Shown piece after piece: positions 32,896 through 43,614 of a stretch of DNA of 64,000 bases. This DNA is from Fukatsuia anoeciicola. GTDB lineage: Bacteria > Pseudomonadota > Gammaproteobacteria > Enterobacterales > Enterobacteriaceae. Each line of letters starts with the position of its first letter. Within the stretch, counting starts at the first letter, position 1. The notes beneath the pieces are model-generated. The model saw nothing but the letters and a program-made list of their open reading frames with translations, was not told where the DNA came from and made no database searches. A program made the translations under genes and the position numbers. Location: positions 620,001 to 684,000 of the forward strand of contig NZ_OZ060923.1 of the NCBI RefSeq assembly GCF_964059965.1, read 5' to 3'.

Positions 32896-33711
32896 TTACT
32901 TAAACTTAACTTGATGCTTAATTAAATTATAAACCACTTATATTTTCTGAGTTTTTTCTTTTACTATTTCCGTTATCTTAGGAGGCAAATCTTTTATTAA
33001 TAACTTATCAGAATAATATTTACTATTAATTTTTAATAGATACACTTAATAAGTATGCTATTATTAGGTTTTACTACTAAAATTTTATGATTATTTACTA
33101 ATGTAGGTATTTAGGCTATTAGTTTAAAATTGCCATGTTGATTTTTATTAGAATAATCTTATTAATTTTTTCTTGTTACTAAACTGATATTCTTTTCTAC
33201 AATATTAATAAAATAATTAAGTTAAATATAATAAATACTTAATTCTTCAGTAATTATACATTAATACTTGTCATTTATTTAGGTTCAGGTAGAAAAAATT
33301 ATTAGCAAAAACTACTTAAAATTGGATCTATAAAAATATATAAATTAGATTAAAATATCTAAAATACATATTATATAATTTTTTTAGTTTAGCTCTAAAT
33401 GAAAAATACTTTTCTTGTCTTAAGAAAAGATTATTGCACTACGTGATATATAGAACCATATAAATATATATATTTTTATTAATTGATTAGCAATCTAATA
33501 TCAATTTTTTATTACTTATCATTTTATTTTACTCAGGTAGTTTATTACTTAAAAGCACAATAAAAAAAATAATTATCCTTTTTATTAATTAGTAAAAAAT
33601 TTTTGATTCCATATATTACATACTTTATTTACAGTATGACCAATAAATAAGTCTAATGATACTCCCTAGAAACTAATACCGATATAATCACAATGTAAGA
33701 TTAAGTAATTT
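32896..33711 (-). pseudogene. djlA: Decayed djlA (membrane-anchored DnaJ-like co-chaperone)
   Basis: Divergent from lptD, as in E. coli, the minus strand still reads most of the DjlA J-domain. 33030-32966 gives SDKLLIKDLPPKITEIVKEKTQKI followed by TAA, aligning with [24 protein letters not shown] then Q. It then continues in frame as VVYNLIKHQVKFK to a stop at 32896-32898, matching the family end ...FK. Upstream, 33102-33028 aligns with [28 protein letters not shown], with one codon and one base missing. The HPD motif has become Tyr-Ser-Asp. The N-terminal half is unreadable; the start is predicted from length. Confidence 0.82.
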
Positions 33712-33857
33712 TATTGAATACTGCATATACTTGTTAATTCATCATGTCATTAGTAGTAATTTGCATTACTATACTTAATATCTAGTTTATAACTTAATAG
33801 TAAAGTTAATAAATTACTTAACTTAATCTTAATGTAACCGTGATAAGTCATAAAAAT

Positions 33858-36185
33858 ATGAAAAAAAAACCTCTAATATTGCTAATTTGGACGATATTTT
33901 ATAGTCAGTATGTATTAGCTAATTCCTCCTCCTTTAAACAATGCGTGCTTGGTATGTCTATATATAATAAAGTCTTAGTAAGCAATAATATTAATCATCT
34001 TCCTATTAATATCAGAGCAAATAAAATCAAGGCCTATTATCCATATAACATGCAATTTATTGATAACGTTATTATGCAACAAGGTAACAGTATACTAACT
34101 GCTAATAAAGTTAAACTACATCAAACACAAAAAAATTATCTAACTATACCAGTACGAACTCTAACTGCAATAGGTAATGTTACCTATGAAGATCCATATT
34201 TCAAATTACAAGGACAAAAAGGTTGGTTAAGTCTGAATAATAAAGATATTAATATAGATAAAGGTCAGTACCAAATGGTTGGCCAACAGGGGCGTGGTGA
34301 TGCGGATGTAATAAAGTTACGCAGCCAAAATCGTTATGCTATTTTAAAAAATGGTACATTTACTTCTTGTTTATTTACTGATAATAGTTGGAGTATTAAG
34401 GGATCCAAAATTATTCATGACCGTAAAGAACAAATTACTAAAATATGGAATGCTCGTTTTAAAATTGGTGGAATCCCTGTATTTTATAGTCCTTATTTAC
34501 AATTACCTATAGGAAATAAGCGTCACTCTGGTTTTCTGATGCCTGATATTATTTATACTAGTAATAATTATTTTGAGTTTAACCAATCTTATTACTGGAA
34601 TATCACTCCAAATCTTAATGCTACAATTACAACACGCTATCTACGTAAACAAGGAATTCAATGGCAAAACCAATTCCGTTATCTATTAGCATCAGGAAAT
34701 GGCTCTATGGCACTAGAATGGTTACCCAACGATAAAGCTTATATGGGTAATAATATTTATGATAAAAATAAGACCCGCTGGTTATATAATTGGCAACACA
34801 ATAGTGTGCTTGACAATTTATGGCATTTTAGTATTAATTATACCAAGATTAGTGATACAAAATACTTTAACGATCTGATTTCTCCTTATGGCTCTACCGC
34901 TAATAGTTATGCAACACAAATATTTAGTACTAATTACTCACAAAAAAACTGGAATGCAACTCTTTCTTCTAAACAGTTTCAAGTATTTACCAATAAAAAT
35001 AATGGAGATACTTACAGAGCTCAGCCACAAATAGATATAAATTATTATAAAAATAAAATTGGACCTTTTAATTTGCATACTTATGGTCAAGCAGTAAGGT
35101 TTATTAGTGTTAACCCGAATAACCCCAAAACTAATCGTTTTCATGTTGAATCAGCAATTTATTTGCCTTTAACTAATGCTTGGAGTAGTTTTAACATCGA
35201 AACAAAACTAATGGCCACTCATTATCAACAAGATATTCCTATAAATTTTTCTAATACTTATAAATATTATATTAATAGAATTATACCGCAATTTAAGATT
35301 AATAGCCAAATAATGCTTAAACGAGCAATAGATTGGAATAGTCATTTTATACAAACATTAGAACCACGAGCGCAATACTTCTACAGTCCTTATCATTACC
35401 AAGATAATATCTATATTTACGATACTACCTTACTGCAAACTGATTATAACGGTTTATTTCGTGATCGTAGTTATAGTGGCCTAGACCGCATTGCTCCTGC
35501 TAATCAAGTTGCTATGGGTTTAATCTCACGTATTTTTGATGATTCTTTAGTAGAGCGTTTTAATGTTTCTCTTGGTCAAATTTATAATTTTAGTCATGCT
35601 AATTCTAGAAGTAGTACTATGATTGATAACAATAATAATATTGGCAATCTAATTTGGATAGGAGATAGCAACTGGAAGATTACTAATACATGGAAAACTA
35701 GAGGAGAAATACAATATGACGCTCAACTAGGGAGTTTAATACAAGGTAATGGGGTAATAGAATATAGAAATAATGACGAACGAATATTTCAATTAAACTA
35801 TCGTTATGCTAGTCCAGAATATATTAAAATTTTACTACCAAAACGAAAAGATAACCACTTTTATAAAAAAGGGATTTCACAAATTGGCATTGTAACTAGT
35901 TTACCACTAACTAATCATTGGACCATAGTAGGTGCTTATAATTATGATATTAAAGTACGCAAGCCAACTAGTAAACTAGTTGGCTTGCAATACACTACCT
36001 GTTGTTGGGCAGTAAAATTAGATTACGAACGTAAAATTATGGGTTGGAATATAAAATATAATAATAGTAAATATAACAATCATATATCATTTAATCTTAG
36101 ATTACGTGGCTTAAATAATAATTTTAGTCTAAATACTCATAACATATTAAACACAAAAACTTTACCCTATCAAAGTATATTTTAA
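33858..36185 (+). CDS. lptD: LPS-assembly protein LptD
   Basis: LptD is the outer-membrane barrel that, with LptE, inserts lipopolysaccharide into the outer leaflet. From ATG at 33858 the precursor is 775 residues (E. coli 784), with a signal peptide ending near VLA and an N-terminal jellyroll domain. All four cysteines needed for the two disulfides are kept: Cys29, one in FTSCLF near residue 168, and the adjacent pair in TTCCWA near residue 715. A GTG at 33840 would add six residues; the ATG matches MKKR of E. coli. Neither start has a strong ribosome site. Downstream order surA-(pdxA)-rsmA-(apaG)-apaH is that of E. coli. A 30-nt perfect inverted repeat lies at 35959-35988. Confidence 0.95.
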   Translation: MKKKPLILLIWTIFYSQYVLANSSSFKQCVLGMSIYNKVLVSNNINHLPINIRANKIKAYYPYNMQFIDNVIMQQGNSILTANKVKLHQTQKNYLTIPVRTLTAIGNVTYEDPYFKLQGQKGWLSLNNKDINIDKGQYQMVGQQGRGDADVIKLRSQNRYAILKNGTFTSCLFTDNSWSIKGSKIIHDRKEQITKIWNARFKIGGIPVFYSPYLQLPIGNKRHSGFLMPDIIYTSNNYFEFNQSYYWNITPNLNATITTRYLRKQGIQWQNQFRYLLASGNGSMALEWLPNDKAYMGNNIYDKNKTRWLYNWQHNSVLDNLWHFSINYTKISDTKYFNDLISPYGSTANSYATQIFSTNYSQKNWNATLSSKQFQVFTNKNNGDTYRAQPQIDINYYKNKIGPFNLHTYGQAVRFISVNPNNPKTNRFHVESAIYLPLTNAWSSFNIETKLMATHYQQDIPINFSNTYKYYINRIIPQFKINSQIMLKRAIDWNSHFIQTLEPRAQYFYSPYHYQDNIYIYDTTLLQTDYNGLFRDRSYSGLDRIAPANQVAMGLISRIFDDSLVERFNVSLGQIYNFSHANSRSSTMIDNNNNIGNLIWIGDSNWKITNTWKTRGEIQYDAQLGSLIQGNGVIEYRNNDERIFQLNYRYASPEYIKILLPKRKDNHFYKKGISQIGIVTSLPLTNHWTIVGAYNYDIKVRKPTSKLVGLQYTTCCWAVKLDYERKIMGWNIKYNNSKYNNHISFNLRLRGLNNNFSLNTHNILNTKTLPYQSIF
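35959..35988. repeat. 14-bp perfect inverted repeat inside lptD
   Basis: GCAAGCCAACTAGT (35959-35972), AA, ACTAGTTGGCTTGC (35975-35988). It is in frame within lptD at about codons 701-710, just before the second cysteine pair, and is half G+C, well above its surroundings. Confidence 0.95.
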
Positions 36186-36226
36186 TTTTAATCTGTATAT
36201 ATGAATAATATAAGCGAAAATAAAAT

Positions 36227-37528
36227 ATGAAAAACTGGAGAATACTAATTTTAGGGTTAGTAGTATATACCAATAGTGCATTCGCAATACTACAAGAAAT
36301 CGACAGAATCGTAGCTATTGTTAACAATGATGCAATACTACAAAGTGATATTACCAATATGAAAAAGATGATTAAATTGAATGCCCTACAAACGGACCAA
36401 CAGCTTCCTGATAATATTGAATTGAATCATCAGATTCTTGAACAGCTAATCATGGATAACATTCAATTACAAATAGCTAAAAAAATAGGTATTAATATAT
36501 CTGATGATGATTTAAATAAAGTCATTACTAATATTGCAACAAAAAATAGGATGACTATTAATCAGATGCGCAATCAGTTAATAAAAGAAGGCATTGATTA
36601 TAAAAATTATCGTATGCAAATTCTTAAAGAAATACTAATATCAGAAGTTCGTAATAACGAAGTTCTACGCCATATCATAATATTACCACAAGAAATTGAG
36701 TCGCTAACACAACAAATTTCTAATCAAATAAATGAAGATACAGAGCTAAATATAAGTTATATTCTTATTTCTATACCAGAAAATTCATCTCAGCAACAGA
36801 AAAACCAATCTGAAAAACAAGCAAATAAAATAATAGCTAAAATTAAGGCAGGTGCTAATTTTACCAAGCTAGCTAAAGCTAACTGGCCTAATCTACAATC
36901 ATTAAAAAGCGGAGAAATAGGCTGGAGCAGAAGAAAAGAGCTACCAAGTTTGTTTGCTACTAAATTATATTCAGTTAATAAAGGTGATATTGTTGGTCCA
37001 ATACGTTCTGAGGTAGGTTTTTATATTTTAAAAATAAATAATATACGTAGAACAGATAAAGCAATGTTAATAACAGAAGTACATGCGCGTCATATTTTAC
37101 TTAAACCTTCAAATACGATGACTGATAACCAAGCACAAGCTAAGCTACAGACTATCTTGCAGGAAATAAAAAGTGGTAAAACTAATTTTACTACTGTCGC
37201 GAAAGAAATTTCTGAAGATCCCAATTCTGCAAAGCAAGGGGGCGATCTAGGTTGGGCTACATATGATACCTATGATCCAGCTTTTTGTAAGGCATTACTA
37301 AAACTTAAAAAGGGAGCAATTAGCATACCTGTTCGTTCACTATTTGGTTGGCATTTAATTGAACTGCTTAATATACGTAAAATAGATTATAGTAATATTA
37401 TACAAAAAAATCGTGCTTATGAAATGCTTATTACCCGTAAATTTGTTGAAAAAGTTGAAAGTTGGATGCAACAACAACGTGCAGCGTCCTACGTAAAAAT
37501 TCTTGATAATAATTATTTACAAAAATAA
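36227..37528 (+). CDS. surA: Periplasmic chaperone/PPIase SurA
   Basis: SurA escorts outer-membrane barrels, including LptD, across the periplasm. The 433-residue precursor (E. coli 428) has a signal peptide (MKNWRILILGLVVYTNSAFA), an N-terminal chaperone domain, and two parvulin domains: residues about 175-275 with LNISYILISIPE, and about 285-385 with VHARHILLKPS and GGDLGWATYDTYDPAF. It ends in the C-terminal helix SWMQQQRAASYVKIL. It is 41 bases downstream of lptD, consistent with an operon. Confidence 0.96.
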   Translation: MKNWRILILGLVVYTNSAFAILQEIDRIVAIVNNDAILQSDITNMKKMIKLNALQTDQQLPDNIELNHQILEQLIMDNIQLQIAKKIGINISDDDLNKVITNIATKNRMTINQMRNQLIKEGIDYKNYRMQILKEILISEVRNNEVLRHIIILPQEIESLTQQISNQINEDTELNISYILISIPENSSQQQKNQSEKQANKIIAKIKAGANFTKLAKANWPNLQSLKSGEIGWSRRKELPSLFATKLYSVNKGDIVGPIRSEVGFYILKINNIRRTDKAMLITEVHARHILLKPSNTMTDNQAQAKLQTILQEIKSGKTNFTTVAKEISEDPNSAKQGGDLGWATYDTYDPAFCKALLKLKKGAISIPVRSLFGWHLIELLNIRKIDYSNIIQKNRAYEMLITRKFVEKVESWMQQQRAASYVKILDNNYLQK

Positions 37529-37529
37529 A

Positions 37530-38527
37530 CTAAAAAGTTATAAACTCATTACTATTATCCATGATAGATTTATTAAGGTTAAACTGAATCTAATTGTTAT
37601 TTTTATTTATAAACAAGGCCAATTAAACTAGTGTTTTATTTAAATAATATATTAATTAAATACATTAAATAACTATAGCACTAGTAAAATTACTTAAATA
37701 TAAGTTAATTTATTAACAATAAATCATTAATAAAAATTAAATAAATTATAGCTAGTTAAGATATTAATTACGTTGTTAATAAAAATAGCGCAACTATATT
37801 AAGCAAACTTAAAATATAAAAGATATTGATTACATCGTAAAAATATTTACTTATACCTGTAATGATTGCTTAAATAATAAGTTTTCAGTATGAATTACTA
37901 GTTTAATATAAAAACTAATATCAACGAAGCTGGTGTTCTCTGTATTGGGTATATTAATTTTTGTAGTATGTATTATACTGTTTAGTTGTTATTATATTAT
38001 CAATATAAAAATAAATAGAAATTATATACTAATAACTAGATATTTAGCTTTATTACAAATATGCTTAACTATTACTTAGATATATTTGTATCAAGTTATT
38101 ATTGCTCTCTTTAATATTATTAAAAATAAATTTATTATTAATTATCCTAAAATTTATAATACAAATTTAACTTTTATATGAATAAAAGAGTTATATATAA
38201 TATAAAAGTAAGTATTATTATACTAATATTAAGATTATTATACGAAAAGTAATATAATTTATTAGTTTACTATACACAGATAAACATGTTATTTTAACTA
38301 GAATATCTAAAATACTAATATAGCACTTATTATATACTACGATTAAAGATTATTAATATTTAAATATTAAGATTTGAATTAGGTAATAAATATTATTCAT
38401 AGTTTTGTTTTTTTATTTATACTTTAATTAATTATAGCACTATATTAAAATTCGTTGCAATGATTACATTAATACTGGTAGTTTTACTATAGTATTAGAG
38501 TTAGTTATTAAAATAATAACTAACAAA
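37530..38527 (+). pseudogene. pdxA: Decayed pdxA (4-hydroxythreonine-4-phosphate dehydrogenase)
   Basis: The gap between surA and rsmA is about 1050 bases, and pdxA would need 990. Three readable blocks fall at the right distances. 37920-37964 reads INEAGVLCIGYINFC against INDAGIPFTGHTEFF. 38332-38391 aligns with [20 protein letters not shown] (Tyr, Asp, Leu, Lys, Tyr and Asn kept; Gln codons now TAA). 38471-38524 reads NTGSFTIVLELVIKIITN against DVGSFITALNLAIKMIVN. The three blocks lie in three different frames, so a few small indels and many stops kill the gene, but overall length is ancestral. Loss removes a pyridoxal phosphate synthesis step. Confidence 0.88.
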
Positions 38528-38579
38528 AAAATAATCAAATATAATCATAAAATTATATAACATTTAAATAATAAATAAA

Positions 38580-39407
38580 ATGTGCGATAGAATCTACCAA
38601 GGACATTTTGCTCGTAAAAGATTTGGGCAAAATTTTTTAAATAATAGCTATATTATTAATAGTATTGTTTCGACTATTAACCCTCTGCCAAGTGAAGCAA
38701 TAATTGAAATTGGACCAGGCTTAGGAGCACTAACTGTACCAGTAGCAGATCGTATAGATAAAATGACAGTTATTGAATTAGATCGTAACCTTACTATTAG
38801 TCTTATTAATAATCCTAGACTTAAAGATAAACTAATTATCTATCAGCAAAATGTTATGGAAGTAGATTTTTCTATACTAGCAAAACTTTCAAAACAACCG
38901 TTACGTATATTCGGTAATTTACCTTATAATATTTCTACCCCATTAATATTTTATCTTTTTAATTATACTAATATAATTAGTGATATGCATTTTATGTTAC
39001 AAAAAGAAGTAGTTAAACGTTTAGTTGCTTCTCCTAATAGTAAAACATATGGCCGTTTAACAGTAATGGCACAGTATTATTGCCAAATTATCCCTATACT
39101 AGAAGTACCATCATCTGCATTTATACCATCTCCTAAAGTTGACTCTGCAGTAGTGCGCTTAATTCCACACCAACAAAAATCTAATCTAGTTAAGGATACA
39201 CGCCTTCTAGAGTATATTACCGCTCAGGCATTTAATCAGCGACGGAAAACTATTCGTAATAGTTTAAGAAAATTATTTATTCCCGAGCAACTAATAAAGC
39301 TTAGTATTGATCCTGCTTGTAGAGCTGAAAATATCACTTTAACGCAATATTGTAGATTAACTAATTGGCTTTCAGATCAAATAACCTATAGTAGTAATAA
39401 TCTTTAA
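38580..39407 (+). CDS. rsmA: 16S rRNA dimethyladenosine transferase RsmA (KsgA)
   Basis: RsmA dimethylates A1518 and A1519 of 16S rRNA, a late check in 30S assembly. The 275-residue protein (E. coli 273) has the SAM site IEIGPGLGALT near residue 43, the catalytic NLPYNIST near 114 (here GNLPYNIST), and the C-terminal helical domain with AFNQRRKTIRNSL near 218. It starts at ATG with no strong ribosome site. Its former neighbours pdxA and apaG are fossils. Confidence 0.96.
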   Translation: MCDRIYQGHFARKRFGQNFLNNSYIINSIVSTINPLPSEAIIEIGPGLGALTVPVADRIDKMTVIELDRNLTISLINNPRLKDKLIIYQQNVMEVDFSILAKLSKQPLRIFGNLPYNISTPLIFYLFNYTNIISDMHFMLQKEVVKRLVASPNSKTYGRLTVMAQYYCQIIPILEVPSSAFIPSPKVDSAVVRLIPHQQKSNLVKDTRLLEYITAQAFNQRRKTIRNSLRKLFIPEQLIKLSIDPACRAENITLTQYCRLTNWLSDQITYSSNNL

Positions 39408-39409
39408 TA

Positions 39410-39672
39410 ATCTAAACCAATTAATTTATATAGAAGTATAATTAACTTTACAAAATTAATCTATACTTAAAATAATACTATTTAATTACTAGTAACTTAT
39501 CATAAATAGTAATCATAGTAAAACTAAGATTAAAATAAACAGTATCATAAGAGAGTGTCTATTATCTTAATAGCAAGTAAATTTTATATACTATTTAATA
39601 TAGTTCTTAAAAAATCTTTAAATGTAATAAAAAGATATTCTAAATATTTAATTATATCAGTTAATTATTTAA
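39410..39672 (+). pseudogene. apaG: Decayed apaG
   Basis: Between rsmA and apaH the order calls for apaG (125 codons). Codons from 39464 read Y-L-K-*-Y-Y-L-I-T-S-N-L-S, aligning without gaps to YVFAYTVTIRNLG, with Tyr, Tyr, Asn and Leu exact. Codons from 39634 (GAT ATT ...) resemble the C-terminal DI..F.L.. and end with a stop at 39670-39672. The whole gap is shorter than the gene, so about 100 bases were deleted. The match is short. Confidence 0.42.
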
Positions 39673-39722
39673 GATTTTAATTTAATTTTTTGCTTAGTTA
39701 ATCTAATTATAACCTATTAATC

Positions 39723-40544
39723 ATGTCTACTTATCTTATCGGTGATGTTCATGGATGTTTTACTGAACTTCGTGCTTTACTAGCACAAGTTAACTTTAAT
39801 ATACAACAAGATACACTATGGTTAACTGGTGATCTAGTTGCTCGTGGGTCTTCATCATTAGCAGTATTACGTTATCTTAGATCTCTAGGATCTAGTGTAC
39901 GTATTGTGTTAGGTAACCATGACCTACATTTATTAGCAGTATACGTAGGTCTAAGACGTAATAAGCAGAAAGACCGCCTTACTGAATTACTTAACGCCTA
40001 CGACATAGATGAATTAATCAATTGGTTGCGCCATCAACCACTTTTACAAATTGATCACATGTTAAAACTTATCATGGTACATGCAGGTATTAGCCCACAA
40101 TGGGATATTAAAAAAGCACAAAACTGTGCTCATGAAATTGAAGATGTTCTTAGTAGTAATAGTTATCCTCTATTTCTTAATGCATTGTTTAATGATGCAC
40201 TAAATAGCTGGAATCCTAAACATTCAGGATTAGCACGCTTACGTTTTAATATTAATACGTTAACACGAATGCGTTATTGTCTTCCACATGGGCAACTAGA
40301 TATGATCTATAAAGATATACCTGAAAATACTCCCTTTCCTTTAATACCATGGTTTAGGCTGCCACGTTTAATTGATGCAAATTATGCTATTGTTTTTGGC
40401 CATTGGTCATCCTTACAGGGAGCAGGAACGCCCATAGGTATTTATGCATTAGATACAGGCTGTTGCTGGGGAGGTAAACTAACTCTATTACGTTGGGAAG
40501 ATAAACGTTATTTTACACAGTCTGCAAAACATATATCTATTTAG
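39723..40544 (+). CDS. apaH: Diadenosine tetraphosphatase ApaH
   Basis: ApaH hydrolyses Ap4A to two ADP and removes Np4 caps from RNA. The 273-residue protein (E. coli 280) is a metallophosphoesterase with the motifs GDVHGC (7-12), GDLVARG (36-42; GDxxxRG), GNHD near 65, and HAG near 120. In the E. coli order it ends the lptD-surA-pdxA-rsmA-apaG-apaH cluster. The stop is TAG. Confidence 0.95.
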   Translation: MSTYLIGDVHGCFTELRALLAQVNFNIQQDTLWLTGDLVARGSSSLAVLRYLRSLGSSVRIVLGNHDLHLLAVYVGLRRNKQKDRLTELLNAYDIDELINWLRHQPLLQIDHMLKLIMVHAGISPQWDIKKAQNCAHEIEDVLSSNSYPLFLNALFNDALNSWNPKHSGLARLRFNINTLTRMRYCLPHGQLDMIYKDIPENTPFPLIPWFRLPRLIDANYAIVFGHWSSLQGAGTPIGIYALDTGCCWGGKLTLLRWEDKRYFTQSAKHISI

Positions 40545-40624
40545 TTATTATTTATTAAATATTCTACTGCATAATTAATTTTCTAATCTATATTATTATC
40601 AACAGATAATTAAAAGGTATTTTA

Positions 40625-40914
40625 TTACATATTATTTAAAATTTACTGGTAGTTAACTTATAGTAATTTATTAACTCGGAAAAGATTAAAAAATGGTCTA
40701 GTACACTAAATTCTACCAAGTATTATGGATCGAGCAATATTTTTACTGTAGCTAATATTATGGCTAATTTTAATTAATCTACTATAATTCTTGTGTTAAT
40801 AAAACATTTATAGAATAATTATATGGTAAAAATGAAAGTATTATTTCCTAATAATATAGTAGAATATTTTTATTTATATAATAATTATTATTAGTCTAAA
40901 ACTTACATACCTAG
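40625..40914 (-). pseudogene. folA: Possible decayed folA (dihydrofolate reductase)
   Basis: In E. coli folA is convergent with apaH, 77 bases away. On the minus strand a stop at 40625-40627, 81 bases from the apaH stop, follows codons resembling EILERR. Codons at 40743-40702 resemble KNIILSSQPGTDDR (Lys-Asn-Ile, Ser and Gly kept). The two blocks are too close for an intact gene, so a deletion of about 190 bases must be assumed. This is weak and could be chance. Confidence 0.28.
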
Positions 40915-41401
40915 TTTAGATATCTTTATAAAAAATATTTAGTAATTAATAATTATGTTAAATAACATACTTATCTATTAATAAAACTTTACTTAAATAA
41001 TAAAAATATAATTTTTTATTACTTTGGTATCAGTAATTTACAGATTAAATAATCTAATATAATATTTATAAATAATAAGAAAAATAAAATATAAACGTAA
41101 TGATTAAATATTTCACATAGTATTTTTTGGGTGCATGATAAAATTATTAATATTTTACCTGCTGAATTAGATAAGTAGACTGTATAAGTAGAATTATTTA
41201 ATAAAACACCAGAGCGTTTATATTTAATTTTTTAATTAATTATTGTATAAAATTCCTTATTTTACTATTTATCTAAAAATATATTATGCAGTAATTATAT
41301 AAATTTATCCTGTAGATAATAAAAGAAATAATATTAAAAATTTTAGCAAAATCTTCTAAATAGGAAACTTTATAAAATATAAAGTAATAAAGATATTAAA
41401 A

Positions 41402-41498
41402 TAAATTATTTAAGGAGTTTAGTATATGAACATATCTTATAATTAAAATAGTGATAGATATAGATTACTCAAGGCTAGTTAAATTATTTAAATTATAT
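41402..41498 (+). repeat. Dispersed repeat, copy 1
   Basis: This stretch resembles 61164-61258. In the core 41434-41481, 42 of 48 positions are identical to 61195-61242, with no gaps, and five of the six differences are transitions. Copy 1 has an AAGGAG then ATG (41426) just before the core. Read from there it gives MNISYN*NSDRYRLLKAS, so the element may be the decayed start of a duplicated gene. I do not recognise the protein. Confidence 0.75.
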
Positions 41499-41780
41499 TA
41501 ATAATAAACATTAATTGGTTTGTTTTACTAATAACTTTTATATATTAAATAAGATTTTCTTATTAATATAAATATATAAAAAAATTTAAGTAATAATATA
41601 AAATATATATCTAATTTAGATATAAGTTTTTTATATTTAATTGCAAAATAAATTTGTAAAATTTTAATAGTTAAATTATTTTAAATTATCTATTAATTTA
41701 TATAATTTATAGTTTGCATAGTAAATTCACTTGATGACTATTACTAAGTACTTTTTTAAATTTTTTATTTTTATTCCTTA

Positions 41781-41809
41781 TTTATTAAACTAATACTTAG
41801 TTTAATAAA
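41781..41809. repeat. 13-bp perfect inverted repeat, 3-nt loop
   Basis: TTTATTAAACTAA, TAC, TTAGTTTAATAAA. It stands alone in the desert with no gene end nearby. Confidence 0.88.
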
Positions 41810-43517
41810 AAGTTTTATATTGGTACATATTATTAAATAACAAAAAATAACTATTCTAACATATTCTTTGCATAATTAAGTAATTTAACACTACAAAAAA
41901 TTATTTATTAATTTATTTTTTAAATAAATGCTTAATGCTGCTTTTAATCTCTTTGTTTCTACTAACTTTAAACAATTTATAATTGTAATAGATTTCTTAT
42001 AAATTCTAGGAAGTACTGTGAAGATAAATTATTTAACTATAACATTGCATAGTATATAAAACTTACTAGCATACTACTATACAAAATAGTATATTATTAT
42101 TTTTTAATAAATTTAATTATCTATTATCACTTTTATTTTAAATTATATAAAACATTATAAAAAAATAAACTTGTGATTATCGTAGTAATTAAACTAAATA
42201 ATATTTCTATTTTAGAATAGTAGTGAACTTATGTTTATACTAATAAAATTAGTTAAACAATAATTATTAATATAGTAAAGATAATATTATAAAAATAATA
42301 ACAGAAAAAATTTATTTAAAACTAATCAAATGAAGCAAGTTAATAAAACTAGATTTAGATTTAACAATATACCACTTAAGAACTAAAATTCTTAGTATTT
42401 ATTAATAAATAAAGTATAACTAATACTTAATAATAATATCGTTAATCCTGTACAGTTAATACTTCTATTAAAAATAGGATAGCATCCTAAAAATAATAGT
42501 AAAACAAAAAAATATAAGTAGTGAACCTTAGATATAAATATATTTTAAAGTTTTTAGAGATAGCATTTATTAAATGCATGTTATAGCATTTATATATAAT
42601 AGAATTATGAGGTTGAGGATCACTCTACTAAATTAATATCTATATTAAATTAATAATACTCTCCTAAAATGATATTTATTTATTATAGGCGAGTATTATT
42701 TTTATTCACTTTATATTAGTTTACTATGTAATCCAGTAATATAATAATTACTACAGTAACTATAAGGTTAACAAAAAATCTTTTAATCAATAAATAAAAA
42801 ATAATAATAATTTTAAAATTATCAATAATAACTAATACTAATAAACTTTTAAACTAGCTATACTCTAAAGTTATTACCTTGAAAATAAAATAATATTAAC
42901 AATAACGTAAAAATAGTTAATTATAATAAATAGTTTTATTTATATCATTAAATAATAAATATATTATAGTAATTACTAATATTACCTTTATTTTTAAAGT
43001 AATAACTAGAATAATTATCAATTATATTCTACAAAAGGTGTTTATAATAATTCATATTTTATTTTTAATTCTAAGACTAAAAAACTATTATTAAAAATAA
43101 TTTTTATTAAATATTTACCAATGCAACATTTATAATAAAAAAAATTAAATAAAAGATTATTTATAATGGTTAACATTACAATTATAATAGTTATAAAAAA
43201 TAAGATTATCTATTATCTTTAAATACGATAATTAATAAATAATTTTTTATAAAAATAATTCTTAATAAGATATAGTAAAATAATAAAAGTAAAACATTAA
43301 CTCATCAAATTGCATTATATATTAATTATTATATTACACGAAATATTTTAAATTAAATCTATTTATATTTAATTAAATTTAAACCTGCTATATTTTATAT
43401 AAAATGCGTAGCGTAATATAATGACTTAAGTAATTTATACGGTACTTACGATACATATAAGAATTATATACATAAGAAAACAAAGATTATAAGCACCATA
43501 TAATATGAAATTCATAA

Positions 43518-43547
43518 CACATAACCTTCTTTCTAGAAGGTTATGTG
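43518..43547 (-). terminator. Terminator of dnaKJ
   Basis: A 13-bp perfect stem (CACATAACCTTCT and its complement) with a 4-nt loop lies about 70 bases beyond the dnaJ stop. On the minus strand it is followed by TTATGAATTTCAT, only moderately U-rich. It is GC-richer than the desert beyond, which supports a functional hairpin. Confidence 0.65.
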
Positions 43548-43614
43548 CTTTCCCTCGAGTCTATACTAATTATATGATTATACTCAGCATTAATTTAATA
43601 ATAAAATATTTTTA

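Larger units (their letters stand above)
40915..43517. other. Unassigned 2.6-kb gene desert
   Basis: No gene or fossil was recognised. It holds one copy of the dispersed repeat (41402-41498) and a 13-bp hairpin (41781-41809). Confidence 0.55.
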
